Below, one piece after another: positions 34,555 through 44,729 of a DNA stretch of 57,937 bases. Origin of the DNA: JBFGCA01 sp041567315. GTDB taxonomy: Bacteria; Acidobacteriota; Thermoanaerobaculia; Multivoradales; JAHEKO01. The stretch is taken from assembly GCA_041567315.1 (NCBI GenBank), contig JBFGCA010000014.1:1-57937 (forward strand), in the 5' to 3' direction. How positions within the stretch are numbered: the stretch's first letter is position 1; each line of letters begins with the position of its first letter. The notes below the pieces were generated by a model. It was given only the letters and a program-made list of their open reading frames with translations, did not search any database and was not told the DNA's origin. Made by a program: the position numbers and the translations under genes.

Positions 34555-35349
34555 ATGCCGGAGACGCTGCGGCTGGCGGAGATGACCTGGACCGAGGTCG
34601 AGGCGCTGGAGCGGTCGCGGGTCGTCGCCATCCTGGCGCTGGGGGCGGTGGAGGCGCATGGGCCCCACCTGCCGCTGTCGACGGACGGGGTGATCGCCGC
34701 GGCGATGGCGGCGGCGGCGGCCGAGCGGCTCACGGCGCGCGGCTGGGCGGTGCTGGAGCTGCCGGCGGTGGAGTACACGGCGGCACCGTTCGCGGACGCT
34801 TTCCCCGGCACCGTCTCGCTGCGGCCGGAGACCGTCACCGAGCTGCTGGTGGAGGTGGCGGCGGCGGTGGCGCGCTGGGGCGTCCCGGTGCTGGCGATCG
34901 CCAACGCCCACCTCGATCCCGCCCATCTGGGCGCGGTCCACGCGGCGGTCGCCCGGATCCGCGAGGCCGGGGCGCCGCGCGTCGCCTTCGCCGACCTCAC
35001 CCGCCGGCCGTGGGCGGCTCGCCTCGGCGACGAGTTCCGTTCCGGCGCCTGTCACGCCGGGCGCTACGAGGGCTCGGTGGTGCTGGCGCGGCGGCCGGAC
35101 CTGGTGCGCACGGAGGTGGCGGCCCGCCTGCCGGCTGTGCCGGCGTCGCTGGCGGCGGCGATCCGGGACGGCAAGCGGACATTCGCCGAGGCCGGCGGGC
35201 CACGCGCCTACTTCGGCGACCCGGCGGCGGCCAGCGTCGCGGAGGGCGAGGCGACGATCGGCGAGCTCGGCAAGATCCTGGAGGAGTCGGTGCTGGCGGA
35301 GCTCGACGCCGCCGCCGTCCGGCCCGGGAGCGGGACGGCGCCGGCGTGA
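34555..35349 (+). CDS. Creatininase-family amidohydrolase, candidate N-formylkynurenine formamidase
   Basis: A 264-residue protein with the creatininase metal site largely intact: Glu33 and His35 in AVEAHGPHLPLSTD, Asp44 at its end, and His167 and Glu172 in CHAGRYEGS. The usual NGHGGN loop is replaced by NAHLDPAH (118-124). The family hydrolyses C-N bonds in small amides and includes the archaeal ArfB deformylase, which removes a formyl group from an aryl-type amine. It is divergent from kynA and begins the anthraniloyl-CoA operon, and no KynB or AFMID-type formamidase is in the window. I infer formylkynurenine deformylation; the family and metal site are seen, the substrate is not. Confidence 0.8.
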   Translation: MPETLRLAEMTWTEVEALERSRVVAILALGAVEAHGPHLPLSTDGVIAAAMAAAAAERLTARGWAVLELPAVEYTAAPFADAFPGTVSLRPETVTELLVEVAAAVARWGVPVLAIANAHLDPAHLGAVHAAVARIREAGAPRVAFADLTRRPWAARLGDEFRSGACHAGRYEGSVVLARRPDLVRTEVAARLPAVPASLAAAIRDGKRTFAEAGGPRAYFGDPAAASVAEGEATIGELGKILEESVLAELDAAAVRPGSGTAPA

Positions 35350-36122
35350 GCCTCGCGGGCAGGGGGGCGGTGGTCACCGGCGGCGGCCGCGGCATCGGCG
35401 CCGCGGTGGCGCACGCCCTCGCCGAGCGCGGCGCGGCGGTGGTCGTGAGCGCCCGCAGCGAGCGCGAGATCGACGGCGTCGCCGGCTCGCTCGCGCGCGG
35501 CGGCCGCACCGCCTTCGCGATTCCCTGCGACGTCACGCGCGAGGAAGCCGTCGCCGAGCTCGCACGCCAGGCGGGCGAGCTGCTCGGCAGCGTCGACGTG
35601 CTGGTCAACAGCGCCGGCGCCTCCTCGTCGGCCAAGCTCGCGGACCTCACGCTCGAGGAGTGGAACCGCCTGTTCGCGGCCAACGCCACCAGCACCTTCC
35701 TGTGCACCCGGGCGCTGCTGCCGGCGATGGTGGCGCGCGGCTGGGGCCGGGTGGTCAACATCGCCTCGGTCGCCGGCAAGGTGGGAGCGCCCTACGTCGC
35801 CGCCTACACCGCCGCCAAGCACGCCGTCATCGGTTTCACCCGCGCGGTGGCGGCGGAGGTGGCGGCGAGCGGTGTCACCGTCAACGCCGTCTGCCCGGGC
35901 TACGTCGACACCCGCATGACCGCGCGCTCGATCGAGCGCATCGTCGAGAAGACCGGCGCCGACCCCGAGACGGTGCGCGCCAAGCTGCGCGCGATGAGCC
36001 CGCAGCGGCGCCTCTTCGAGCCCGAGGAGATCGCCCACCTGGTGGTGAGCCTGTGCGATCCCGGCGCCGGCGGCATCCACGGCCAGGCGGTGGTCGTCGA
36101 CGGCGGGGCGGTGCAGTCGTGA
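35346..36122 (+). CDS. Short-chain dehydrogenase/reductase, probably 3-hydroxyacyl-CoA-type
   Basis: A 258-residue classical SDR starting at GTG 35346, which overlaps the previous stop (GTGA). NAD(P) motif TGGGRGIGAAVA near residue 12, NSAGA near 88, catalytic Ser in NIASVAG near 138 and YTAAKHA with Tyr and Lys near 153-157, all present. The end GIHGQAVVVDGGAVQS is typical of FabG-like enzymes. In this operon it would oxidise or reduce a ring-derived hydroxy/keto intermediate of anthraniloyl-CoA breakdown. Its stop overlaps the GTG of the Rid-family gene. Exact substrate is inferred from context only. Confidence 0.9.
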   Translation: MSLAGRGAVVTGGGRGIGAAVAHALAERGAAVVVSARSEREIDGVAGSLARGGRTAFAIPCDVTREEAVAELARQAGELLGSVDVLVNSAGASSSAKLADLTLEEWNRLFAANATSTFLCTRALLPAMVARGWGRVVNIASVAGKVGAPYVAAYTAAKHAVIGFTRAVAAEVAASGVTVNAVCPGYVDTRMTARSIERIVEKTGADPETVRAKLRAMSPQRRLFEPEEIAHLVVSLCDPGAGGIHGQAVVVDGGAVQS

Positions 36123-36547
36123 GCGCCGGCGACGCCCGCGGCGCCGGCCCGGTGCCGATCAACCCGGCCGAGCTCGGTGCGCCGCGCGGCTACTCGCACG
36201 GCACCCTCGCCCCGGCCGGTTCGCGGCTGCTCGCGGTCGCCGGCCAGATCGCCTGGGACGAGGATCGGCGGATCGTCTCCGACCGCTTCTTCGAGCAGTT
36301 CGGCCGCGCCCTCGCCAACGTGGTCGCCGTCGTGCGCGAGGCCGGTGGCCGGCCGGAGCACGTGATCCGGCTGACCATCTACGTCACCGACCGCGACGAG
36401 TACCTCGGCCAGCTCGCCGAGGTCGGCGCCGCCTACCGCGCCGTCATGGGGCGCCACTTCCCGGCGATGGCCCTCGTGCAGGTGGCGGCGCTCCTCGACC
36501 CGGGGGCCAGGGTGGAGATCGAGGCGCTGGCGGCGCTGCCCGGGTAG
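36119..36547 (+). CDS. Rid-family (YjgF/YER057c/UK114) protein lacking the carboxylate-binding Arg
   Basis: A 142-residue protein starting at GTG 36119, overlapping the SDR stop. The Rid fold shows in LLAVAGQIAWDEDRR, FGRALANVVAVVREAGG, VIRLTIYV and ARVEIEALA. Canonical RidA has Arg in P-A-R-S/T-x-V-x-V; here that segment reads FPAMALVQV, with Met at the Arg position. In RidA that Arg binds the carboxylate of 2-imino acids, so this protein should handle a different enamine or imine. The ring-reduction product of anthraniloyl-CoA is itself a conjugated enamine thioester without a free carboxylate, which makes it a sensible substrate (inference). Confidence 0.85.
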   Translation: MSAGDARGAGPVPINPAELGAPRGYSHGTLAPAGSRLLAVAGQIAWDEDRRIVSDRFFEQFGRALANVVAVVREAGGRPEHVIRLTIYVTDRDEYLGQLAEVGAAYRAVMGRHFPAMALVQVAALLDPGARVEIEALAALPG

Positions 36548-36556
36548 GCCGGAAGG

Positions 36557-36585
36557 GGACGGGTTCCGGTACGCTTGGCCCGTCC
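36557..36585 (+). terminator. Possible hairpin between the Rid and crotonase genes
   Basis: GGACGGG (36557-36563) can pair with CCCGTCC (36579-36585) across a 15-base loop. There is no T-run after it. It may attenuate transcription or separate the GTGA-linked upstream genes from the downstream half of the operon. Confidence 0.3.
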
Positions 36586-36602
36586 ACCCTGCGGAGCGTT
36601 TC

Positions 36603-37403
36603 ATGCCCATCGAGCCCAAGAGCTTCCTCTACGCCCTCGACGCCGACGCCGGCGTCGCGACGATCACCCTCAACCGCCCCGAGCGCCTCAACGCGCTCAC
36701 CTTCGAGGTCTACCGCGAGCTCCGCGACACCTTCCTGGCGCTCGACACCGAGCCCGGCGTGCGCTCGATCCTGCTGACCGGGGCGGGCAAGGCGTTCTGC
36801 TCGGGCGGCGACGTCGAGGAGATCATCGGCGCCCTCTTCGGCCGCGACTACCGCGGGCTGCTGGAGTTCACGCGCGACACCGGGGCGCTCATCCTCGCCA
36901 TGCTGCGCTGCCGGCGGCCGATCGTGGGGGCGCTCAACGGCACCGTCGCCGGGGCGGGCGCGGTCATCGCCGCGGCCTGTGACGTCCGCATCGCCTCGGA
37001 GAAGGCCAAGATCGCGTATCTGTTCACCAAGGTGGGCCTCTCGGGCGCCGACATGGGCGCCTCGTGGCTGCTGCCCAGGATCGTCGGCCTGGGCCGCGCC
37101 ATGGAGATCCTCATGACCGGCGACTTCCTCGACGCCGGCGAGGCGCACCGGATCGGCCTCTACAACCGGGTCGTGGGGGACGGCGAGCTGGCGGCGGAGG
37201 CCCGCCGCTGGGCGGTGAAGCTGGCGCGTGGCCCGGCCTTCGGGCTCGAGGTGACCAAGAAGCTCGTCCTGCGCGAGACCGCGATGGACATGGAGTCCGC
37301 TCTGGCCGCCGAGGTCGAGATCCAGGCCGCCTGCATGGAGCACTCCGACTTCCGCGAGGCCTACGAGGCGTTCCGAGAGAAGCGCGAGCCGCGCTTCGCC
37401 TGA
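36603..37403 (+). CDS. Enoyl-CoA hydratase/isomerase (crotonase) family protein
   Basis: A 266-residue crotonase-fold protein: ITLNRPERLNALT near residue 20, oxyanion-hole FCSGGDV near 65, and GALNGTVAGAGAVIAAACD near 105. The two catalytic glutamates of enoyl-CoA hydratase are not at their usual places: the first position is Val in GAGAVIA, and the second loop reads TKVGLSGADMGASWLLPR, offering an Asp instead. Crotonases with such changes act as isomerases, hydrolases or ring-cleaving enzymes. In an anthraniloyl-CoA operon, cyclohexane-ring hydrolytic opening or double-bond shift is a reasonable guess. It precedes an acyl-CoA dehydrogenase gene by six bases. Confidence 0.85.
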   Translation: MPIEPKSFLYALDADAGVATITLNRPERLNALTFEVYRELRDTFLALDTEPGVRSILLTGAGKAFCSGGDVEEIIGALFGRDYRGLLEFTRDTGALILAMLRCRRPIVGALNGTVAGAGAVIAAACDVRIASEKAKIAYLFTKVGLSGADMGASWLLPRIVGLGRAMEILMTGDFLDAGEAHRIGLYNRVVGDGELAAEARRWAVKLARGPAFGLEVTKKLVLRETAMDMESALAAEVEIQAACMEHSDFREAYEAFREKREPRFA

Positions 37404-37409
37404 GCCGCG

Positions 37410-38585
37410 ATGCCCGACGCCGCTCCGATTCGTGCGTTCCTCGACGATGCGCACCTCGGCCTTGCCGCGGAGGTCGATCGCTTCGCGACCGACAGCCTGC
37501 GCCCGCTCCCGGCGGCCGAGGACGACCAGACCGCCCGCCGCCGGGCTCGCGAGATCCTCGGTCTCCTCGGGGCGGCGGGCTGGTCGCGCTGGGCCGTGCC
37601 CGCCGAGTTCGGCGGCGCCGCGCCCGCGATCGACTTTCGTGCCTGCTGCCTGGTCCGCGAGGCGCTGGCCGCGGCCTCGCCGCTCGCCGACGCGGTCTTC
37701 GCGCTCCAGTGCCTCGGCTCACTGCCGATCGCGTTCGCGGGCGCCGGCGAGCTCGGCCGCCGCTGGCTGCCCGAGGTCGCCGCCGGCCGTGCCATGGCGG
37801 CCTTCGCGATGACCGAGCCAGGGGCCGGCTCCGACGTCGGCGGCATGCAGACCCGCGCCGTGCGCGACGGCGACGCCTACGTGCTCGACGGCACCAAGCA
37901 CCTCATCTCGAACGCCGGCATCGCCGACTTCTACACCGTCTTCGCGGTCACCGATCCCGACGCCGAGCCGCGGGCGATCTCGGCCTTCGTCGTCCCGGCG
38001 GACACGCCGGGCCTCCGCCTCGTCGCTCCCCAGGTGATGAGCGCGCCGCACCCTCTCGGCGAGATCGCGTTCGAGGCCGCCCGCGTGCCGGCCGCGGCGC
38101 GCCTGGGCGAGGAGGGCAGCGGCTTCAAGCTCGGCATGCAGGTCCTCGACCGCCTCCGCGCCACCGTCGCCGCCGCCGCCTGCGGCATGGCGGCCCGCGC
38201 CCTCGAGGAGGCCGTCGCCCACGCCCGCGCGCGCCGCCTGTTCGGCAAGCCGCTGGCGGAGTTCCAGCTCACCCGCGCCAAGCTCGCCGAGATGGCCACC
38301 GAGCTCACCGCCGCGCGCCTGCTCGTCTACCGTGCCGCCTGGGAGGCCGACCGCGGCGCGCCGCGCGTCACCCACGAGTCGGCCATGGCCAAGGCCTACG
38401 CCACCGAGGCCGCCCAGCGGATCGTTGACGGCGCCGTTCAGATCGTCGGCGGCCGCGGCGTCCTCGCCGACCACCCGGTCGACCACCTCTACCGCTCGGT
38501 CCGCGCCCTCAGGATCTACGAAGGCGCCACCGAGATCCAGCACCTGATCATCGCCCGCGGGCTGCTGGCGGACGCCGGCGGCTAG
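37410..38585 (+). CDS. Acyl-CoA dehydrogenase family flavoprotein
   Basis: A 391-residue protein of standard length. MTEPGAGSDVGGMQT near residue 133 is the FAD/acyl-CoA signature; RLFGKPLAEFQLTRAKLAEM near 275 and QIVGGRGVLADHPVDHLYRSV near 345 follow. RIYEGATEIQHLIIAR near 371 contains the catalytic base Glu. It makes the 2,3-double bond in an acyl-CoA and passes electrons to ETF. In this operon it would act on the ring or the ring-opened product after hydroxylation/reduction. The gene lies six bases after the crotonase stop, with only a weak ribosome site, so translation is likely coupled. Confidence 0.93.
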   Translation: MPDAAPIRAFLDDAHLGLAAEVDRFATDSLRPLPAAEDDQTARRRAREILGLLGAAGWSRWAVPAEFGGAAPAIDFRACCLVREALAAASPLADAVFALQCLGSLPIAFAGAGELGRRWLPEVAAGRAMAAFAMTEPGAGSDVGGMQTRAVRDGDAYVLDGTKHLISNAGIADFYTVFAVTDPDAEPRAISAFVVPADTPGLRLVAPQVMSAPHPLGEIAFEAARVPAAARLGEEGSGFKLGMQVLDRLRATVAAAACGMAARALEEAVAHARARRLFGKPLAEFQLTRAKLAEMATELTAARLLVYRAAWEADRGAPRVTHESAMAKAYATEAAQRIVDGAVQIVGGRGVLADHPVDHLYRSVRALRIYEGATEIQHLIIARGLLADAGG

Positions 38586-38622
38586 GAGCCGGAGCACCAG
38601 CCGTCGCTAGCAGGCCACTAGA

Positions 38623-40094
<1,472 letters not shown>

Positions 40095-40098
<4 letters not shown>

Positions 40099-42392
40099 AG
40101 CTCACCGTCATCGGCGGCGGCCCGGCCGGGCTCTATCTCGCGATCCTGATGAAGAAGGACCTGCCGGGAGCGACGATCACGGTCTACGAGCGCAACCGGC
40201 CGGACGACACCTTCGGCTGGGGTGTGGTCTTCTCGGACGAGACGCTCGAGAACTTCGAGCGCGCCGACCCCGAGAGCTACGCCGCGATCACCGCCAGCTT
40301 CCGTACCTGGCGCGACATCGAGACCTACTGCGGCGGCACCTGCGTCGTCTCCACCGGGCACGGCTTCTCGGCCCTGTCGCGCAAGACCCTGCTCCTCATC
40401 CTCCAGCGACGCTGCCGCGAGCTGGGCGTGGAGCTGGTCTTCGAGCGCGAGCTCGGCGGCGCTGAGGCCTTTGCCGGCGCCGATCTCGTGGTCGGGGCCG
40501 ACGGCATCAACTCGGCGGTGCGCGCCGCCCACGCCGCCCACTTCGAGCCGCGGCTCGACTGGCGGCAGTGCCGGTTCTGCTGGCTCGGGACCGACCAGCC
40601 GCTCGAGGCGTTCACCTTCCTGTTCAAGGAGAGCCCGTGGGGGCTGTTCCAGGTGCACGCCTATCCGTTCGAGGCGGGCCTGAGCACCTGGATCCTCGAG
40701 TGCCAGGACGACGTCTGGCGCCACGCCGGGCTCGACACGGCGAGCGAGGCCGACACGGTCGCCTTCGCCGAGGAGCTCTTCGCCGAGGAGCTCGGCGGCC
40801 ACCGGCTGTTGACCAACCGCTCGCTCTGGCGCCGCTTCCCGACGGTGCGCTGCGAGACCTGGCACCTGTCGGACCCGGAGCGTGGCAACCTGGTGCTCCT
40901 CGGCGACGCCGCCCACACCGCGCACTTCTCGATCGGCTCGGGCACCAAGATGGCGATGGAGGACGCCATGATCCTGGCCCAGACCTTCGCCGAGCTGGGC
41001 ACCGCCGACGTTCCGGCCGTGCTCCAGGCCTACGAGGACCGCCGCTGGGTCGACGTCGTCAAGCTCCAGAAGGCGGCGCAGACCAGCCTCGAGTGGTTCG
41101 AGAACTCGGCCCGCTACCTCGGCCAGGACCCGCTGCAGTTCACCTTCAACCTGATGACCCGCTCGAAGCGGATCACCTACGACAACCTGCGCGAGCGCGA
41201 CCCGGCGCTGGTCGCCCGGGTGGACGCGGCCTACCCGTGCTGGGTGGGGGCGCCGGCGCGGCCGGCGAAGCCGGCGCCGCCGATCTTCACGCCGATCCGG
41301 CTGCGGGGTCTCGAGCTCGTAAACCGCATCGTGGTCAGCCCGATGTGCCAGTACTCGGCGTCCGACGGCACGCCGAACGACTGGCACCTGGTGCATCTCG
41401 GGAGCCGCGCGGTCGGCGGCGCCGGACTGCTCATCACCGAGATGACCGACGTGTCGGCCGACGGCCGCATCTCGCTCGCCTGCGCCGGGCTCTACGCCGA
41501 CGAGCACGTCGCGGCCTGGCGGCGGATCACCGAGTTCGTCCACTCCAACTCGCGGGCGAAGATCGGCATCCAGCTCGCCCACGCCGGCCGCAAGGGCTCG
41601 GCGCGTCATCCGTGGGAGGGCGACGACGTGCCGCTCGGCCCGGGCGAAGGCGGCTGGGAGACCATCGGGCCGTCGCCGCTGCCCTTCGCGCCGGGCTGGC
41701 CGGCGCCCCGGGCGATGGACCGGGCGGCGATGGACCGGGTGCGCGAGGCATTCGTCGCCGCCACCCGCCGTGCGGTCGAGGCCGGGTTCGACTGGATCGA
41801 GCTCCACATGGCGCACGGCTATCTGCTGTCGAGCTTCATCTCGCCGCTCTCGAACCGGCGCGACGACGAGCACGGCGGCCCGCTCGAGAACCGCATGCGC
41901 TATCCGCTCGAGGTCTTCCGGGCGATGCGCGCCGTCTGGCCCGAGGAGCGGCCGATCTCGGTGCGGATCTCGGCCACCGACTGGATGGAGGAGGAGGGCC
42001 GCGGCACCACCGCCGACGAGGCCGTGGCGGTGGCGCGGCTGCTCCGGGAGGCGGGCTGCGACGCCATCGACGTCTCGTCGGCCGGCAACTCTCCCGACTC
42101 CAGGCCCGAGTACGGCCGCATGTACCAGGTGCCCTTCGCCGACCGCATCCGCCACGAGGTCGGCATCCCGGTGATGGCGGTGGGGGCGCTGCTGGGTGCC
42201 GATCACGCCAACACGGTGCTGGCGGCCGGCCGGGCCGATCTGGCGGTGATGGCGCGGCCGCACCTGCGCGACCCGTACCTGACGCTGCGCGCCGCCGGGC
42301 GCTACCAGGTCTGGGACCACCCGTGGCCGGGCCAGTACGACCCGGCGAGGCCGCGGCCGCCGCGGCCGCCGGTCCGGCGGAGAGACGAGTGA
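40095..42392 (+). CDS. 2-aminobenzoyl-CoA monooxygenase/reductase, FAD monooxygenase fused to Old Yellow Enzyme
   Basis: A 765-residue two-domain flavoprotein. Residues 1-385 form a class A FAD monooxygenase of the salicylyl-CoA hydroxylase type: VIGGGPAGLYLAILM at the N-terminus, VVGADGINSAVR near 135, and LLGDAAHTAHFSIGSGTKMA near 270. Residues 395-755 are an OYE barrel: FTPIRLRGLELVNRIVVSPM, IQLAHAGRKGSA, ELHMAHGYLLSSFISPL and VGALLGADHA. This fusion and length match the 2-aminobenzoyl-CoA monooxygenase/reductase known from Azoarcus evansii, which hydroxylates the ring at C5 and then reduces it. Coupled to the upstream OYE by ATGA and to the thioesterase by GTGA. Substrate is supported by tryptophan dioxygenase, kynureninase and a ligase in the same cluster. 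Confidence 0.9.
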
Positions 42393-42826
42393 GCGGCGGC
42401 CGGCCCTTTCGCACCCGCCGCCCCTTTCGCACCCAGCGCAGCGTGCGGTTCGGCGATGTCGACCCGGCGGGGATGGTCTACTACCCGCGGCTCCTCGACT
42501 GGATCCACGTCGCGATGGAGGCGTTCTTCGCCGAGATCGTCGGCGTGCGCTACGCCGACTACCTCGGGGAGCACGGCATGGGGCTTCCGACCGTGCGCCT
42601 CGAGGTCGACTTCCACCGGCCGCTCCGGTTCGGCGACGAGGTGGCGATCGAGGTCGAGGTGGAGAAGGTCGGGCGGACCTCGATCACCTGGCGCTACCGG
42701 CTGTATCGCTCGCCCGAGCCCGGGCCCGCCGCGGAGGCGCGGCTGGTCACCGTCAACCTGGACCTGAAGGCCGGGGAGAAGCGGGCGCTTCCCGCCTGGC
42801 TCGGGGAGCGCCTGCGATCTCCTTGA
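42389..42826 (+). CDS. YbgC/FadM-type hotdog acyl-CoA thioesterase
   Basis: A 145-residue hotdog protein starting at GTG 42389, overlapping the previous stop. VRFGDVDPAGMVYYPRLLDW near residue 19 carries the catalytic Asp of 4-hydroxybenzoyl-CoA-thioesterase-like enzymes, and LEVDFHRPLRFGDEV near 68 the core strand. It releases CoA from an acyl thioester, perhaps a dead-end aromatic or ring intermediate, as aromatic-CoA operons often keep such a safety enzyme. Its last 74 bases overlap the convergent ligase gene, an unusual arrangement with both frames intact. Confidence 0.88.
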   Translation: MSGGRPFRTRRPFRTQRSVRFGDVDPAGMVYYPRLLDWIHVAMEAFFAEIVGVRYADYLGEHGMGLPTVRLEVDFHRPLRFGDEVAIEVEVEKVGRTSITWRYRLYRSPEPGPAAEARLVTVNLDLKAGEKRALPAWLGERLRSP

Positions 42827-44336
42827 GCTTGCCGCGGTCGATCTTGCCGAGGTGCGTGCGCGGCATCTCGTCGACGCGCAGCACGCGGCGCGGGTGCTTG
42901 TAGGGCTCGAGGTGCTCGAGGACGTGGCGCTGGAGCTCCTGCTCGAGGTCCGCCGCGTTCCCCTTGACGACGACGAACGCCACCGGCTTGGTGAGCCCGG
43001 CCTCGTTCTCGACGCCGACGACCGCGCACTCGGCCACCGCCGGGTGCTCGAGGAGGCAGCTCTCGACCTCCTGCGGCGCCAGCCACTTGCCGCCGACCTT
43101 CAGGACGTCGTCCGAGCGGCCGCAGTAGGTGACGTACCCCTCGGCGTCGCGGCGGACGAGATCGCCGCCGACGAACCACTCGCCGCGGAAGGCGGCGGCC
43201 GTCGTGGCGGCGTTCTGCCAGTAGCCGAGGGCGCGCGAATCGCCGCGCACCCAGAGCCGGCCCACCTCGCCGTCGGGCAGCTCACGGCCGTCGTCGTCGC
43301 AGACCCGGACCTCGAAGCCGGGCACGGCCCGCCCGAGGGTGCCGGGCTTGACCGCGCCGGGCAGATTCGAGAGGAAGATGTGCCACATCTCGGCCGTGCC
43401 GAGCCCGTCCAGGAGCTCGACGCCGAAGGTCTCGCGCCAGCGCTCGTAGAGCGGCACGGGCAGCGCTTCGCCGGCCGAGGTGGCGAAACGCAGGCAGGAG
43501 AGATCCTGCGCCGCCGCCGCGGGGTGGCTCACCATCTGGTTGATCATCGTCGGCACGTTGACGAGGATCGTCGGGCGGTGGCGGCGGATCTTCTCGAACA
43601 GCACGTCGGCCGTCGGGTGCTCGGAGAAGAGCACCGCCGACGCGCCGACCGCGAACGGGAAGAAGAGGTTGGAGCCGGTGGCGTAGCCGAAGTAGAGCTT
43701 CGGCACCGAGATCGTGACGTCGCTCTCGCGGTAGCCGAGGGCCCTCCTGGCATAGCACTCGGTCGTGTTGGCGAACGAGCGGTGGGTCTGGACGACCGCC
43801 TTGGGCCGCCCGGTGGTGCCGCCGGAGAAGAGCCAGATGGCGGGGTCGTCGGGGTGGGTGGGGGCGCTCGCCACGGCCGCGCTGCTACCGTCGTCGACGA
43901 AGGCAGCGTGCGAGCCCGCGTCGCCGCCGGCAACCAGGAGCGGCGGCCTCGACGCGGCCCCCGCCACCGCCGCCTCGAAGGACTCGAGCGAGGCGGCGTC
44001 GACCACCACGGCGCCGGCGCGACTGTAGTCGATCAGCGCCGCCAGCTCGGCCGTCGGGCGCCCCGGGTTGACCATCACCACGACCGCGCCCAGCTTGAGG
44101 ACGCCGAAGAGCGCGCCGACGAACTCGGCGCCGTCGGGGAGCGCGATCAGCACCCGCTCCTCACCGCGCACCCCCAGCCCGCAGAGCGCCTCGGCGAAGC
44201 GCCCGGCCAGCCGCTCGACCTCGCCGTAGGTCAGCTCGCCGTCGTCGAGGCGCAGCGCGATCCGCTCGCCGCGACCCTCGCGGAGGCGGTCGCCGAGGAA
44301 GTGGTCGGCGATGTTGAAGCGCTCGGGGAGCTCCAT
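42753..44336 (-). CDS. Benzoate-CoA-ligase-family enzyme, probably 2-aminobenzoate (anthranilate)-CoA ligase
   Basis: A 527-residue adenylate-forming ligase of the length typical of benzoate-CoA ligases. AMP motif IWLFSGGTTGRPKAVVQTH near residue 167; A5 region LDGLGTAEMWHIF near 299; GRSDDVLKVGGKWLAPQEVE near 404; C-terminal MPRTHLGKIDRGKLKE with the catalytic A10 Lys near 505. The phrase NIADHFLGDRL at the N-terminus is typical of benzoate/4-hydroxybenzoate ligases. Convergent to the operon it serves. Kynureninase makes anthranilate and the next enzyme uses anthraniloyl-CoA, so anthranilate is the expected substrate (inference from context; family is seen). Confidence 0.88.
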   Translation of the reverse strand: MELPERFNIADHFLGDRLREGRGERIALRLDDGELTYGEVERLAGRFAEALCGLGVRGEERVLIALPDGAEFVGALFGVLKLGAVVVMVNPGRPTAELAALIDYSRAGAVVVDAASLESFEAAVAGAASRPPLLVAGGDAGSHAAFVDDGSSAAVASAPTHPDDPAIWLFSGGTTGRPKAVVQTHRSFANTTECYARRALGYRESDVTISVPKLYFGYATGSNLFFPFAVGASAVLFSEHPTADVLFEKIRRHRPTILVNVPTMINQMVSHPAAAAQDLSCLRFATSAGEALPVPLYERWRETFGVELLDGLGTAEMWHIFLSNLPGAVKPGTLGRAVPGFEVRVCDDDGRELPDGEVGRLWVRGDSRALGYWQNAATTAAAFRGEWFVGGDLVRRDAEGYVTYCGRSDDVLKVGGKWLAPQEVESCLLEHPAVAECAVVGVENEAGLTKPVAFVVVKGNAADLEQELQRHVLEHLEPYKHPRRVLRVDEMPRTHLGKIDRGKLKEIAGAPRARREAPASPRPSGPG

Positions 44337-44691
44337 CGGCGTGATCCTAACCGCAGCGCCCCGGGAGCCCGCGCGGGATGGCCGGCGCGCCGCGACCCGG
44401 CTGACGCTCCTCGACCGGCAGGGCGTCAGCCCGGCGGCCCGGGCCTCTAGGTCGTGGGGATCGAGCGGTGGACTGCGCTAGCGGCTAGGGCCGCCAGACC
44501 TTCGCGCCCCGGCCGCTCTCACCACCGCCTGGCTGCCCTGCCGCCGCGCCGGGAGTGGGATTCTCAAGTCTCTCGCCCGCCTTCAGACCGCCCCAGTCTA
44601 CTGAGCGGTCCACTGAATGGGGTTCAGTTGGCTGAAATCGCGAGTCTGCTTGAGATTCCAGGCCGCAGGGGCTGGCTCCGACCTGACCAGC
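44337..44691. other. Intergenic region upstream of the nucleotidyltransferase gene
   Basis: About 355 bases without a supported gene. Short frames exist but none has a convincing start or product. The right end holds repeat copy A (44612-44668), followed directly by the promoter at 44692. Confidence 0.5.
44612..44668 (+). repeat. Copy A of the intergenic CTGAATGGGGTTCAG element
   Basis: ACTGAATGGGGTTCAG followed by GAAATCGCGAGTCTG and TTGAGATTCC. The core is a hairpin: CTGAA and TTCAG pair around TGGGG. Copies B (48440) and C (53062) share the identical 15-base core and then a similar TCGCGAGT...TGAGATTC tail. It ends about 25 bases before the promoter of the nucleotidyltransferase gene. Confidence 0.7.
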
Positions 44692-44720
44692 TTGACCGCG
44701 ACCGCGTTGAAGAATACAAT
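44692..44720 (+). promoter_or_regulatory. Sigma70-type promoter of the nucleotidyltransferase/XRE operon
   Basis: TTGACC (44692-44697) and TACAAT (44715-44720) are separated by exactly 17 bases. The GTG start of the next gene is nine bases after the -10, so transcription would start at or within a few bases of the first codon. A leaderless mRNA is predicted. Confidence 0.65.
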
Positions 44721-44729
44721 CTATGAGTT

